Assembly (NCBI GenBank): GCA_934899185.1
Contig: CAKXYI010000004.1
Coordinates: 1 to 64,000 of the forward strand
Reading direction: 5' to 3'
DNA: 64,000 bases
Source of the DNA: an uncultured Lachnospiraceae bacterium
GTDB taxonomy: Bacteria > Bacillota > Clostridia > Lachnospirales > Lachnospiraceae
In this document: piece after piece, positions 1 through 7,963 of the stretch
How the letters are laid out: each line of letters opens with the position of its first letter
How positions within the stretch are numbered: position 1 is the first letter of the stretch
Notes under the pieces: model-generated
The model's input: only the letters and a program-made list of their open reading frames with translations
Database searches by the model: none
What the model was told of the DNA's origin: nothing
Made by a program: the position numbers and the translations under genes

Positions 1-74
1 TGGTTTGGCGATTAAAATTCTATAGGACTCAACCGTTTTTGTATAGGGGTAGGTGTCACATCAATTGTAACCCT
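1..74. other. Non-glyS sequence fused to the truncated glyS
   Basis: The reading frame of glyS stays open back to base 3, but the residues encoded before about base 75 do not resemble the zinc-ribbon and helix region expected there in bacterial glycyl-tRNA synthetases. The rest of the protein is typical from the QEND residues onward. The segment contains an imperfect inverted motif around bases 50-74. It may be the end of an insertion sequence that cut glyS, or an assembly breakpoint at a repeat. No transposase is visible because the window starts here. Confidence 0.45.
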
Positions 75-1154
75 ACACAGGAAAATGATATTACACTTGA
101 GACTTCTGTAGACGGCTGGAGCGCAGAGGAAATGATGGGATTCATCAAGGAACATAGCGTTCCATGTCCTACCTGTGGCAAGCATGACTTTACCGACATC
201 CGTCAGTTCAACCTCATGTTCAAGTCTTTCATGGGTGTTACCGAAGATGCAAAGAATACCGTATATCTCCGCCCGGAGACAGCACAGGGTATTTTTGTCA
301 ACTTTAAGAACGTACAGCGTACTTCCAGAAAGAAGTTGCCGTTTGGTATCGGTCAGATCGGTAAGTCTTTCCGTAATGAGATCACACCGGGCAACTTTAT
401 CTTCCGTACCAGAGAGTTTGAGCAGATGGAACTTGAATTCTTCTGTGAGCCGGGAACCGACTTGGAATGGTTCCAGTACTGGAGAGGCTTCTGCCGCGAC
501 TGGTTACTTTCTCTTGGCATGAAGGAGGAAGAACTGCGTCTGCGTGATCATGATCCGGCAGAACTTGCATTCTATTCTAAGGGAACGACAGATATCGAGT
601 TCTTATTCCCATTTGGATGGGGTGAACTCTGGGGTATCGCAGATCGTACCGATTATGATCTGACACAGCATCAGAATACATCCGGACAGGATCTGACATA
701 CTTTGATGATACAAAGGGCGAGCGTTATATACCATATGTTATTGAGCCTTCTCTTGGTGCAGACCGTGTGCTTTTAGCATTCCTTTGTGCAGCCTATGAT
801 GAAGAAAACATTGGAACAGAAGAGAAGCCGGATATGCGTACGGTACTTCACTTCCATCCAGCACTTGCACCGGTTAAGATTGGTGTGCTTCCACTTTCTA
901 AGAAATTAAATGAAGGTGCAGAAAGCGTTTATGCACAGCTGGCTAAGAAGTATAACTGTGAATTTGACGACAGAGGTAACATTGGTAAGCGTTATCGTCG
1001 TCAGGATGAAATCGGAACACCATTCTGTGTTACTTATGATTTCGACTCTGAAGAAGATGGTGCAGTGACCGTTCGTGACCGTGATACCATGGAGCAGGAG
1101 CGTGTGAAGATCGAAGATCTTGATGCTTACTTTGCTAAGAAATTTGAGTGGTAA
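75..1154 (+). CDS. glyS: Glycyl-tRNA synthetase, class II, 3' part (5' end missing)
   Basis: Charges tRNA-Gly with glycine in the cytosol; this is the homodimeric class II (GRS1-type) enzyme. Class II motif 2 is seen in the [10 protein letters not shown] segment and motif 3 in the [14 protein letters not shown] segment. The block [16 protein letters not shown] and the C-terminal anticodon-binding domain (from about [15 protein letters not shown], with [18 protein letters not shown]) are intact, and the protein ends normally in KKFEW. The N-terminal ~100 residues are absent and replaced by unrelated sequence, so this copy is either disrupted or misjoined. Since glyS is normally essential, an intact copy or an assembly error is expected. 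The 3' end overlaps the convergent AraC-type gene by 28 bases. Confidence 0.9.
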   Translation, partial: TQENDITLETSVDGWSAEEMMGFIKEHSVPCPTCGKHDFTDIRQFNLMFKSFMGVTEDAKNTVYLRPETAQGIFVNFKNVQRTSRKKLPFGIGQIGKSFRNEITPGNFIFRTREFEQMELEFFCEPGTDLEWFQYWRGFCRDWLLSLGMKEEELRLRDHDPAELAFYSKGTTDIEFLFPFGWGELWGIADRTDYDLTQHQNTSGQDLTYFDDTKGERYIPYVIEPSLGADRVLLAFLCAAYDEENIGTEEKPDMRTVLHFHPALAPVKIGVLPLSKKLNEGAESVYAQLAKKYNCEFDDRGNIGKRYRRQDEIGTPFCVTYDFDSEEDGAVTVRDRDTMEQERVKIEDLDAYFAKKFEW

Positions 1155-1999
1155 TTGGACTGCTCTTTCCGATATTTCCCAGCGGAAGTACCAAAGTACT
1201 TCTTGAAAATACGACAAAAATAATTATAATCATTAAAACCAACCCTGTCTGATATTTCGTGAACGGACAGGGTTGTTTCTTTTAAAAGTCGTTTGGCCTC
1301 CGCCAAACGTAATTCCCGAATATGTTCTGCAATACCAATTTGCATATATTTATTACATGATTCATAGAGCTTATTTTTGCTGATATGAAATTCTTTTGTT
1401 AGTCTTTCGATGGATAGATCCTCCGCCAGATGTGCCAACAGAAAACAATCCAGATTTTGTACAAAATTCCGACGCTGTAGGGACACCATGTCCCGGAATA
1501 ATACATAGAGAGTACATGCTTCAAGGATTCTGACAGTAGCTTGAATTTGTTCCGAACTTTTATATACCATGTTAAAAATAGGATCCGAATCGTAAAAAGT
1601 ATGAGAGGTATAGGATTGCAGGCAGAGACGGAGAGAAGAAATGAGCTTGTCATGATCCGGGTTTTCTGTGAATTGTCCAATCATGATATAGCCAATGATT
1701 TGTCCATTGTCAATAAGTGGTGCCGTAGTTTCTAATAATCCGGCATGACAATGAAAGATTTCTAAAGTCTGTGTTTGTTGGCATCGTGCAAAAGAATTCC
1801 GGTTACTTTGGATGCAATTAGCATTGCCTTTTTTGTAAGAGCGTATTTTGGCGCAAAAGGCACAATGTTCCTTGGGATAAGACAGAATTTCATAGCCATC
1901 CAAGTCAAAAAGAGCGATTTTGATATTCGTAAGTAAATAAAAATTTTTCATAAGATCTAACAAAGCATCTTTGTTAAGATTTAAAGTCAACATATCCAT
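1127..1999 (-). CDS. AraC-family regulator with N-terminal PocR sensory domain
   Basis: Probable ligand-responsive DNA-binding regulator of 290 residues. Residues ~5-175 look like a PocR domain, with the Cys-rich run [17 protein letters not shown] and a later FHCHAGL, ending in a domain core around IGYIMIGQF. Residues ~185-285 form a two-helix-turn-helix AraC/XylS domain ([18 protein letters not shown] and [20 protein letters not shown]). PocR domains are known or predicted to sense small molecules such as propanediol-type compounds; the ligand here is unknown. The gene is divergent from the aldolase-isomerase-kinase operon across ~110 bp, which makes that operon its likely target. A GGAG ribosome binding site sits ~11 bases before the chosen ATG. 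Confidence 0.85.
   Translation of the reverse strand: MDMLTLNLNKDALLDLMKNFYLLTNIKIALFDLDGYEILSYPKEHCAFCAKIRSYKKGNANCIQSNRNSFARCQQTQTLEIFHCHAGLLETTAPLIDNGQIIGYIMIGQFTENPDHDKLISSLRLCLQSYTSHTFYDSDPIFNMVYKSSEQIQATVRILEACTLYVLFRDMVSLQRRNFVQNLDCFLLAHLAEDLSIERLTKEFHISKNKLYESCNKYMQIGIAEHIRELRLAEAKRLLKETTLSVHEISDRVGFNDYNYFCRIFKKYFGTSAGKYRKEQSNYHSNFLAK
1240..1283 (+). terminator. Plus-strand intrinsic terminator for glyS, inside the convergent AraC coding region
   Basis: A perfect 10-bp stem, CAACCCTGTC at 1240-1249 with GACAGGGTTG at 1266-1275, is followed by TTTCTTTT. It lies 86 bases past the glyS stop, within the helix-turn-helix codons of the opposite-strand regulator. Confidence 0.6.
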
Positions 2000-2112
2000 T
2001 TATAGCATTTCTCCAAAACAAATTTACAGTTTTTAAGTACATAATACACTATTTCTTTTCAATGTCAAAGTCTATGATGCAGTATATAAATATGGATAAA
2101 GGAGTGAAGGAA

Positions 2113-2979
2113 ATGTTAGTAACGTTAAAGGAAATCTTGGAAATTGCAGAGAAGAAAAAGATTGCGATTGGATCATTTAATGCTTCCGGGCTAGAAGCGA
2201 TTGAAGCAGAACTGGCTGCAGCAGAAGAACTGCAACTTCCAATTATTATTCAGTTTGCACAGTGCCATGAACCATGGGTACCATTGGATACGATAGGACC
2301 TATTATGGTGAATATGGCAAAAAAGGCAAGCATACCGGTTTGTGTACATTTAGATCATGGAGAAACATTGGAATATCTGGCAAAGGCACTTGAAATTGGT
2401 TTTACAGGCATTATGTACGATGGGTCTGTCCTCTCATATGAAGAAAATCTTGCGAATACAAAAAAAGCAGTTGCAATGGCGAGAAAATATGGGGCTGGCG
2501 TAGAAGCAGAACTTGGCTCTATGGGACGAAGAGAGTCGGGAAGTGGAGACCATAGTGGTGAAGAGGATGAAACCAAAATTTATACAGACCCGGAACAGGC
2601 GTCTTCCTTTGTGGCGGAGACAGGAATTGATGCGCTGGCATGTTCTTTTGGTACGACCCATGGTATCTATCTGTGTGAGCCAAGATTGGATTTTGATGTG
2701 GTCAGAAATGTCAGAAAAATGTGTGGTAATATTCCCATTGTTATGCATGGTGGTTCGGGTGTTAGCACAGAAGATTATCATAAGGCAGTGGAAGCCGGCG
2801 TAAGAAAAATTAACTATTTTACGTATATGGACAAGGCAGGTGGAAACGCTGTTGCAGATTATCTTGCCAAGCAGGAGAAAAAGGAACCTATCTTTTTTTC
2901 ATCTATGTACATGGTGGCAAGAAAAGCAATGAAAGAAAATGTACAGAGTGCTATGCAGACGTTTGCATTAGTAAAATAG
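2113..2979 (+). CDS. Class II (zinc) sugar-phosphate aldolase, FbaA/GatY-like
   Basis: Predicted TIM-barrel aldolase of 288 residues that cleaves a ketose phosphate to dihydroxyacetone phosphate and an aldehyde. The metal and catalytic signature VHLDHGETLEY, the VEAELGSMG segment, FGTTHGIY and IVMHGGSGV are all in order. The usual phosphate/substrate segment INVNTDLQ of fructose-bisphosphate aldolases is replaced by INYFTYMD, so the substrate may not be fructose-1,6-bisphosphate. The start at 2113 follows AGGAG with good spacing; an upstream in-frame ATG at 2062 lacks a site and is not favoured. First gene of a four-gene operon with an isomerase, a kinase and an epimerase. The exact substrate is unknown. 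Confidence 0.85.
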   Translation: MLVTLKEILEIAEKKKIAIGSFNASGLEAIEAELAAAEELQLPIIIQFAQCHEPWVPLDTIGPIMVNMAKKASIPVCVHLDHGETLEYLAKALEIGFTGIMYDGSVLSYEENLANTKKAVAMARKYGAGVEAELGSMGRRESGSGDHSGEEDETKIYTDPEQASSFVAETGIDALACSFGTTHGIYLCEPRLDFDVVRNVRKMCGNIPIVMHGGSGVSTEDYHKAVEAGVRKINYFTYMDKAGGNAVADYLAKQEKKEPIFFSSMYMVARKAMKENVQSAMQTFALVK

Positions 2980-3022
2980 CTATGAAATCTAAAATAAAGA
3001 TTGGGAAAGGACGGAAAGAAAA

Positions 3023-4429
3023 ATGAATAAGAAAATGACATTCGCACTTGCTTTTTGTAATAGAGGATTTATGCCGGGAGAACTGATTTACGGCGCAAGA
3101 GAGGATATGATCCAAGCGGTGACGGAAGCAGGATATGACTATATAGCGATGGATGCAGAACTCACCAGATATGGTGGAATTGAAACCAGAGACGAGGGGC
3201 TTCTGTATGCAAAATGGTTAAAACAACATGAGGGAGAATATGATGGTGTCATTTTTTCTATGCCAATTTTTGCAGACGAGAATGGTGCAATTACAGCCCT
3301 GCAGGATGCAGGTGTTCCTATTTTGATGCAGGCATATCCGGATGAAATAGGAAAAATGGATTTTGCACATCGTCGAGACGCTTTTTGCGGCAAGTTTTCT
3401 GTGACAGATGTTTTTACACAGTATCAGGTGCCATTTACCGTACTAAAGCCACATGTTGTGCATCCATTGTCGCCAAAGTTCCAGGAAAATTTGCGGGATT
3501 TTGCAGCTATTTGTCGCGTTGTTAACGGTATGAAACGCTTTACTATTGGCTGCATAGGTGCTCGAACAACTGCTTTTAAGACGACGAGATTTGATGAAGT
3601 GGGGTTACAGAAAAATGGGATTACGGTGGAAGCATTCGATTTGTCAGAACTAATTTTTAAAGTGAACGCACTGTCTGACCAGAACGATGCTGTTTTAGCG
3701 AAAAAAGCACATTTGATGCAGTACGCAGATTTTAGCGGTGTTCCGGAGGAAAATAAGAACACTCTGGCAAAGATTTCTGTTGTTATTGATTCGTATATTG
3801 AAAGCTATCATCTGGATGCACTGGCCATTCGCTGCTGGAACGAAATGGAAACAATCCTTCGTGTGTGTCCATGTGTTCTGTTATCAGAATTGAACGACAG
3901 GGGTATTGTGACTTCTTGCGAGATTGATCTGACGTCCGCCATTTCTATGCGTGCTATGGCATTGGCAAGTGAAGAACCAACTGCAGTGCTGGATTGGAAT
4001 AATAATTATGGAGATGATGAAAATAAAGTCATTTTATTCCATTGTGGATCGACGGCACAGGGGCTTATGACGGAAAAGGGTAAGGTCACAGAGCATAAAA
4101 TGTTTGCAAAGGAGGATCCGGGTTCCGGTTGGGGAACGAATGAAGGAAGAATCCGCCCAATGAAGACAACAATTTCAAATTGTCTGACGGTGGATGGAAA
4201 GATAGTGATTTATGCCAGTGAAGCTGAGTTCACGGACGATCCAATTGAAGATGCTTATTTTGGCTGTGCAGGTGTGTGTAAAATGGAAAATATGCAGGAC
4301 AAGATGATACGACTTGCAAGGGGAGGTTTCAAACATCATACTTGCATTGGTGTTGGACATATGAAAGAAATTTTAAAAGAAGCATTTACGACTTATTTAG
4401 GCTATGAGTGGGTAGATATCGATGCATAA
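3023..4429 (+). CDS. L-fucose/L-arabinose isomerase-like sugar isomerase
   Basis: Predicted metal-dependent aldose-ketose isomerase of 468 residues, shorter than classical L-fucose isomerase (about 590). The N-terminal half has the alternating fold of the FucI/AraA N domain. The C-terminal half carries probable metal ligands in CEIDLTSAIS (Glu), AVLDWNNNYGDDENK (Asp) and GFKHHTCIGVGH (His). Ribosome binding site GGAAAGGACGG precedes the ATG. It lies 43 bases after the aldolase gene and 23 before the kinase start. With these neighbours it should provide the first committed step from a free aldose, but the sugar cannot be read from the sequence. Relatives include poorly characterised fucose-isomerase-like proteins. 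Confidence 0.8.
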   Translation: MNKKMTFALAFCNRGFMPGELIYGAREDMIQAVTEAGYDYIAMDAELTRYGGIETRDEGLLYAKWLKQHEGEYDGVIFSMPIFADENGAITALQDAGVPILMQAYPDEIGKMDFAHRRDAFCGKFSVTDVFTQYQVPFTVLKPHVVHPLSPKFQENLRDFAAICRVVNGMKRFTIGCIGARTTAFKTTRFDEVGLQKNGITVEAFDLSELIFKVNALSDQNDAVLAKKAHLMQYADFSGVPEENKNTLAKISVVIDSYIESYHLDALAIRCWNEMETILRVCPCVLLSELNDRGIVTSCEIDLTSAISMRAMALASEEPTAVLDWNNNYGDDENKVILFHCGSTAQGLMTEKGKVTEHKMFAKEDPGSGWGTNEGRIRPMKTTISNCLTVDGKIVIYASEAEFTDDPIEDAYFGCAGVCKMENMQDKMIRLARGGFKHHTCIGVGHMKEILKEAFTTYLGYEWVDIDA

Positions 4430-4452
4430 AAGGACATGGCGAGGTGAAGAAA

Positions 4453-5970
4453 ATGAAAATTGCTGGACTTGACATTGGCACAACCGGATGTAAATGTACG
4501 GTTTTTGATGAAAAGGGCAAGTATCTGGATCAGTCTTATCAGGATTATCCAATAAAGCGAAGTATGTCTGGTCATGAAATTGATATGTGGGTGCTTCGGG
4601 ATGCTGTGTTACATGTTATTTCTGAGATGGCATTCAGATACCCGGATATTATTGGTCTGGGTGTGACATCTTTTGGAGAAACTTTTGTGCTGACAGATGA
4701 AGAAGGAGATCCTTTGGATGTCGCTATGCTCTATACAGACCCAAGAGGGAAAGAGGAGTGTCAGGAACTGATAGAAAAACTGGGGGATATGCACATTGCT
4801 GAGATCACAGGATTACGTCCTCATGAGATGTATGGCATTTGTAAACTGATGTGGATAAAAAAACATAAGCCGGAGATTTATTATGCTGCCAGGCATATGT
4901 TTCAGGTAGAAGATTTTGTTGTTTTTCTGCTAAGCGGCGTGGCGCAGATTGACTATTCGCTTGCTACTCGTTCTATGGCATTTGATGTGACGCATCTGAG
5001 TTGGAGCGATGAGATTGTACATGCAGCAGATGTAGATAAAAAACTTTTTTCCAAGGTCGTGCCGACAGGAACACCGGCAGGAAAAATAAAAAAACAGATG
5101 GCAGAACGAACGGGCTTGTCTGAAAATACGATAATTGTGTCAGTGTCGCAGGATCAGGTGGCAGCAGCAATCGGTGCCGGAGCGTTTTCATCAGATGTTG
5201 CTGTGGACGGTGCAGGAACGGTGGAATGTATGACACCTATTTTTGATACCAGACCAGATATAAAAGAATTGTATAAGGGATATTTTGCGACAGTTCCTTA
5301 TGTCGTGCCTGGTAAGTATGTGACCTATGCATTTTCATATACAGGGGGAGCATTGATACAGTGGTGTACAAAAACCTTGGCAAAGCAGGAAATTATAGAG
5401 GCAAAAGAACAGAATAAAACAGTGAATATGTTATTGGAAGAAAAATATGCTGCCAAAATGAAAAAAATGGGATTCGCAGAGGACGAACCAAGCGGTCTTT
5501 TAGTGTTGCCTCATTTTGCAGGGGCAGCAACACCATATATGGATATTGGTTCCAAGGGGGCTGTGCTGGGGTTGACTACCGATACGACTGTGGAAGAGAT
5601 TTATATGGGATGTCTGGAAGGCGTCTGTTATGAAATGTTCCAGACGTATCAATATTTAAAAACAACAGGTATTTGTTACGAAAGATTTCATGCAACAGGC
5701 GGAGGTGCACATTCCGCTGTCTGGATGCAAATGAAGGCAGACGTGTTAAATGTTCCTTTTGTGGCGCTAAACACGGTAGATGCCGGAACTGTGGGTTGTG
5801 CCATGATGACGGGGATTGCCATAGGAATATTCTATGACTTGGAGGATGCAGCACAGCATATGGTAGAAAAATCAAGGATTTATGAACCAAGAAAGGAACA
5901 GCATGAAAAGTATATGGCGCATTTTGCAAGATACGAAAAATTGTACGATGCTATCCGGCCTTTGGTATAA
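4453..5970 (+). CDS. FGGY-family carbohydrate kinase (xylulokinase-like)
   Basis: Phosphorylates a ketose with ATP; 505 residues, the usual length for FGGY kinases. The N-terminal phosphate-binding loop is AGLDIGTTGCKC. The catalytic base is probably Asp234 in SVSQDQVAAAIGAG, matching the DQ of xylulokinases. The C-terminal ATPase signature is HATGGGAHSAVWMQMKADVL followed by DAGTVGCAMM. The ATG at 4453 is preceded by GAGGTG; an upstream in-frame ATG at 4408 overlaps the isomerase and lacks a site. It should act between the isomerase and the aldolase. The specific ketose (xylulose, fuculose, rhamnulose-like or other) is not determined. Confidence 0.87.
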   Translation: MKIAGLDIGTTGCKCTVFDEKGKYLDQSYQDYPIKRSMSGHEIDMWVLRDAVLHVISEMAFRYPDIIGLGVTSFGETFVLTDEEGDPLDVAMLYTDPRGKEECQELIEKLGDMHIAEITGLRPHEMYGICKLMWIKKHKPEIYYAARHMFQVEDFVVFLLSGVAQIDYSLATRSMAFDVTHLSWSDEIVHAADVDKKLFSKVVPTGTPAGKIKKQMAERTGLSENTIIVSVSQDQVAAAIGAGAFSSDVAVDGAGTVECMTPIFDTRPDIKELYKGYFATVPYVVPGKYVTYAFSYTGGALIQWCTKTLAKQEIIEAKEQNKTVNMLLEEKYAAKMKKMGFAEDEPSGLLVLPHFAGAATPYMDIGSKGAVLGLTTDTTVEEIYMGCLEGVCYEMFQTYQYLKTTGICYERFHATGGGAHSAVWMQMKADVLNVPFVALNTVDAGTVGCAMMTGIAIGIFYDLEDAAQHMVEKSRIYEPRKEQHEKYMAHFARYEKLYDAIRPLV

Positions 5971-5999
5971 ATGCATGGTATGAAGAAAAGGAGGAGAGA

Positions 6000-6965
6000 A
6001 TGATGAATCCATATATAGGTCATAGAAGTCAGGTCTGTGGCGTAGAAGAGTATCGACTTGTTGGCGCAAAAGGTGATGGTATGCGCCTTTATGAAGCATG
6101 TAATGGAAGAGGAATAGAATTGACGGTGTCTCCGGATCGTGGTGGAGATATCACGCGATTACGTTTTCGTGGCATACAGATGAATTATATGAGTCCTTGT
6201 GGCTATGTAGCCCCAGCCTACTATGATGCTATAGGAGATCACTGGCTTCAATCATTTACAGCAGGATTTTTGACAACATGTGGATTGCAGGGCGTAGGGA
6301 CTCCCTGTTGTGATGAGGGAGAGGAAATTCCTTTGCATGGAAGTATTGCAAATCAACCCTGTGCGCAGTCTTATGTGACAGAGAATGAAGAAGAAATTTG
6401 TCTGCATCTGGTGATATACGACGAAACAATCTTTGGCAGAAAACTAGCATTAAGAAGGAAAATTTGTTTGTCTAAGACAGAGAATACATTTACGATTTCT
6501 GATGAAATTGAAAATACAGGGGATCAGGAAATACCGTTTGAAATATTATATCATATGAATATGGGATACCCGCTTTTGGATGAAGACAGTGAATTGATAA
6601 TTCCTTCGGTAGAAGTAAGACCAAGAAATGAACATGCAAAAGAAGATATCGAGCATTGGATGCGGATGGAAAAGCCAACAGCAGGCTATCAGGAACGCTG
6701 TTACTATCATCGGTTTGCAGATGCGCGTGGGATGGCAACCATTTATCAACCGAAACTGAAAACAAGACTAAGTATATCTTTTGATGCAAAAGAACTGGAT
6801 GGTTTTGTGGAATGGAAAATGATGGGGGTACGGGATTACGTGCTGGGTTTAGAGTGCGGAAACTGTTATCCGGATGGAAGGGATGTTATGCGTCGTACAG
6901 GTATGTTAAAGTTTATAAAGCCGGGTGAAAAAAAGAGGTATCAGGTAAAAGTGACACTTGAATAG
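6000..6965 (+). CDS. Aldose 1-epimerase-like protein (DUF4432 family)
   Basis: Galactose-mutarotase-fold protein of 321 residues, likely interconverting sugar anomers so that the isomerase receives the right form. Typical segments are RGIELTVSPDRGGDI, the FLTTCGLQGVG core, EIPLHGSIAN with a conserved His, and FEILYHMNMGYPLL. It belongs with the DUF4432/GalM-related family rather than classical GalM. A strong AGGAGG site lies just upstream; two ATGs in tandem (6000 and 6003) are both possible starts. Last gene of the aldolase-isomerase-kinase operon, followed by a terminator. Confidence 0.8.
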   Translation: MMNPYIGHRSQVCGVEEYRLVGAKGDGMRLYEACNGRGIELTVSPDRGGDITRLRFRGIQMNYMSPCGYVAPAYYDAIGDHWLQSFTAGFLTTCGLQGVGTPCCDEGEEIPLHGSIANQPCAQSYVTENEEEICLHLVIYDETIFGRKLALRRKICLSKTENTFTISDEIENTGDQEIPFEILYHMNMGYPLLDEDSELIIPSVEVRPRNEHAKEDIEHWMRMEKPTAGYQERCYYHRFADARGMATIYQPKLKTRLSISFDAKELDGFVEWKMMGVRDYVLGLECGNCYPDGRDVMRRTGMLKFIKPGEKKRYQVKVTLE

Positions 6966-6971
6966 AAGAAG

Positions 6972-7012
6972 ATAAGGGAGATCCGTTTGACAGGATTCTC
7001 CCTTATTTTTTT
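6972..7012 (+). terminator. Intrinsic terminator of the aldolase-epimerase operon
   Basis: Arms ATAAGGGAGATCC (6972-6984) and GGATTCTCCCTTAT (6993-7006) pair with one bulge, followed by a run of T to 7012. The 3' arm covers the stop codon of the convergent AraC gene. Confidence 0.85.
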
Positions 7013-7809
7013 GTGGGATTTTTGTCTATTGGAGAAGTGGAAAAATCTCTACGATATTCTGTTGGTGTTTTGCCGGTAGAAGCTTTGAACACTTCGGTAA
7101 AATGACTAGGGGATGAAAAAGCAAGATAGGATGCGATTTCGGTGATACGATAGTCTGAGTAACGAAGTAAATTTCTGGCACGATGAATTCGTTCTTCGGT
7201 AATGTATTGTTTTAAAGGAATTCCTTCTGCATGGTGAAAGGTACGAGACAGATGCCCGGGGGTAACCCCGAGATAGGACGCGATATCTGTCAGTTTTATG
7301 TCGCTATGCAGGTGCTGATAAATATATTCTTTTGTGGCTTTGACCAGCGGATGATATTGTCTTTCCCGGTATTGCTTCATTAAATCACTGATTTTAGCAA
7401 GACCGGCATAGGCGCATTGTAATAATTCGGGATAAGAATTGGTTTCTTCACACATGAGAATACACACATCTGCAGCAGTAAGTACAAGTTCGTTATCCAC
7501 CAGACGATCTCGGGCTGCCCAGTTGGAAACAGCTGTTATGAGGCCTATAAAAAGATTTTTCTTGGAACGAAGATCGTTGACAGACAATCTGCCGGGATGA
7601 TAATCAACTGTGACTGTGCTCAAAGCATCAATCATACTATCAATATCATTTTGCTTTAGACAATCGTAGATCCAGTTTCCCCACTCTACACTATTGTGAA
7701 GATAACTATGCTCTTGTCGTTCAAAAACTAAGGCTTCGTATCTTTTCTCAAAAGCAGCCTGATATTGATTTAAATAGGTTTTGCTAAGGGTGATTTTCTC
7801 TTTTTTCAT
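7003..7809 (-). CDS. AraC-family transcriptional regulator
   Basis: 268 residues. The N-terminal ~155 residues are helical with no recognised ligand pocket, although the layout resembles AraC proteins with a YesN-like helical sensor. The C-terminal ~100 residues are a standard AraC DNA-binding domain: IKLTDIASYLGVTPGHLSRT is the first helix-turn-helix and RITEIASYLAFSSPSHFTEV the second, closing with TGKTPTEYRR. The ATG follows GGAG by eight bases. It is divergent from the GH3/GPH operon across ~154 bp containing a palindrome, so that operon is its probable target. Confidence 0.87.
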   Translation of the reverse strand: MKKEKITLSKTYLNQYQAAFEKRYEALVFERQEHSYLHNSVEWGNWIYDCLKQNDIDSMIDALSTVTVDYHPGRLSVNDLRSKKNLFIGLITAVSNWAARDRLVDNELVLTAADVCILMCEETNSYPELLQCAYAGLAKISDLMKQYRERQYHPLVKATKEYIYQHLHSDIKLTDIASYLGVTPGHLSRTFHHAEGIPLKQYITEERIHRARNLLRYSDYRITEIASYLAFSSPSHFTEVFKASTGKTPTEYRRDFSTSPIDKNPTKK

Positions 7810-7884
7810 CGTATTACTCCATAGTATTCACTAAAAATCTTTGTATAATGTGAAAAAAATTATATTTATATCAATTATATGATA

Positions 7885-7903
7885 TTGAAAAGGTGGTTTT
7901 CAA
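7885..7903. promoter_or_regulatory. Palindrome, candidate operator between AraC and GH3 genes
   Basis: TTGAAAA, five bases, TTTTCAA: a perfect 7-bp inverted repeat about 60 bp before the GH3 start. Its place between divergent genes suggests a regulator site. AraC proteins usually use direct rather than inverted half-sites, so the protein that binds it is open. Confidence 0.4.
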
Positions 7904-7963
7904 GACATAATGGAATTGAAATTAGTAATTCATTGATCAATGAAAGTGTATTGGAGGAAAACT

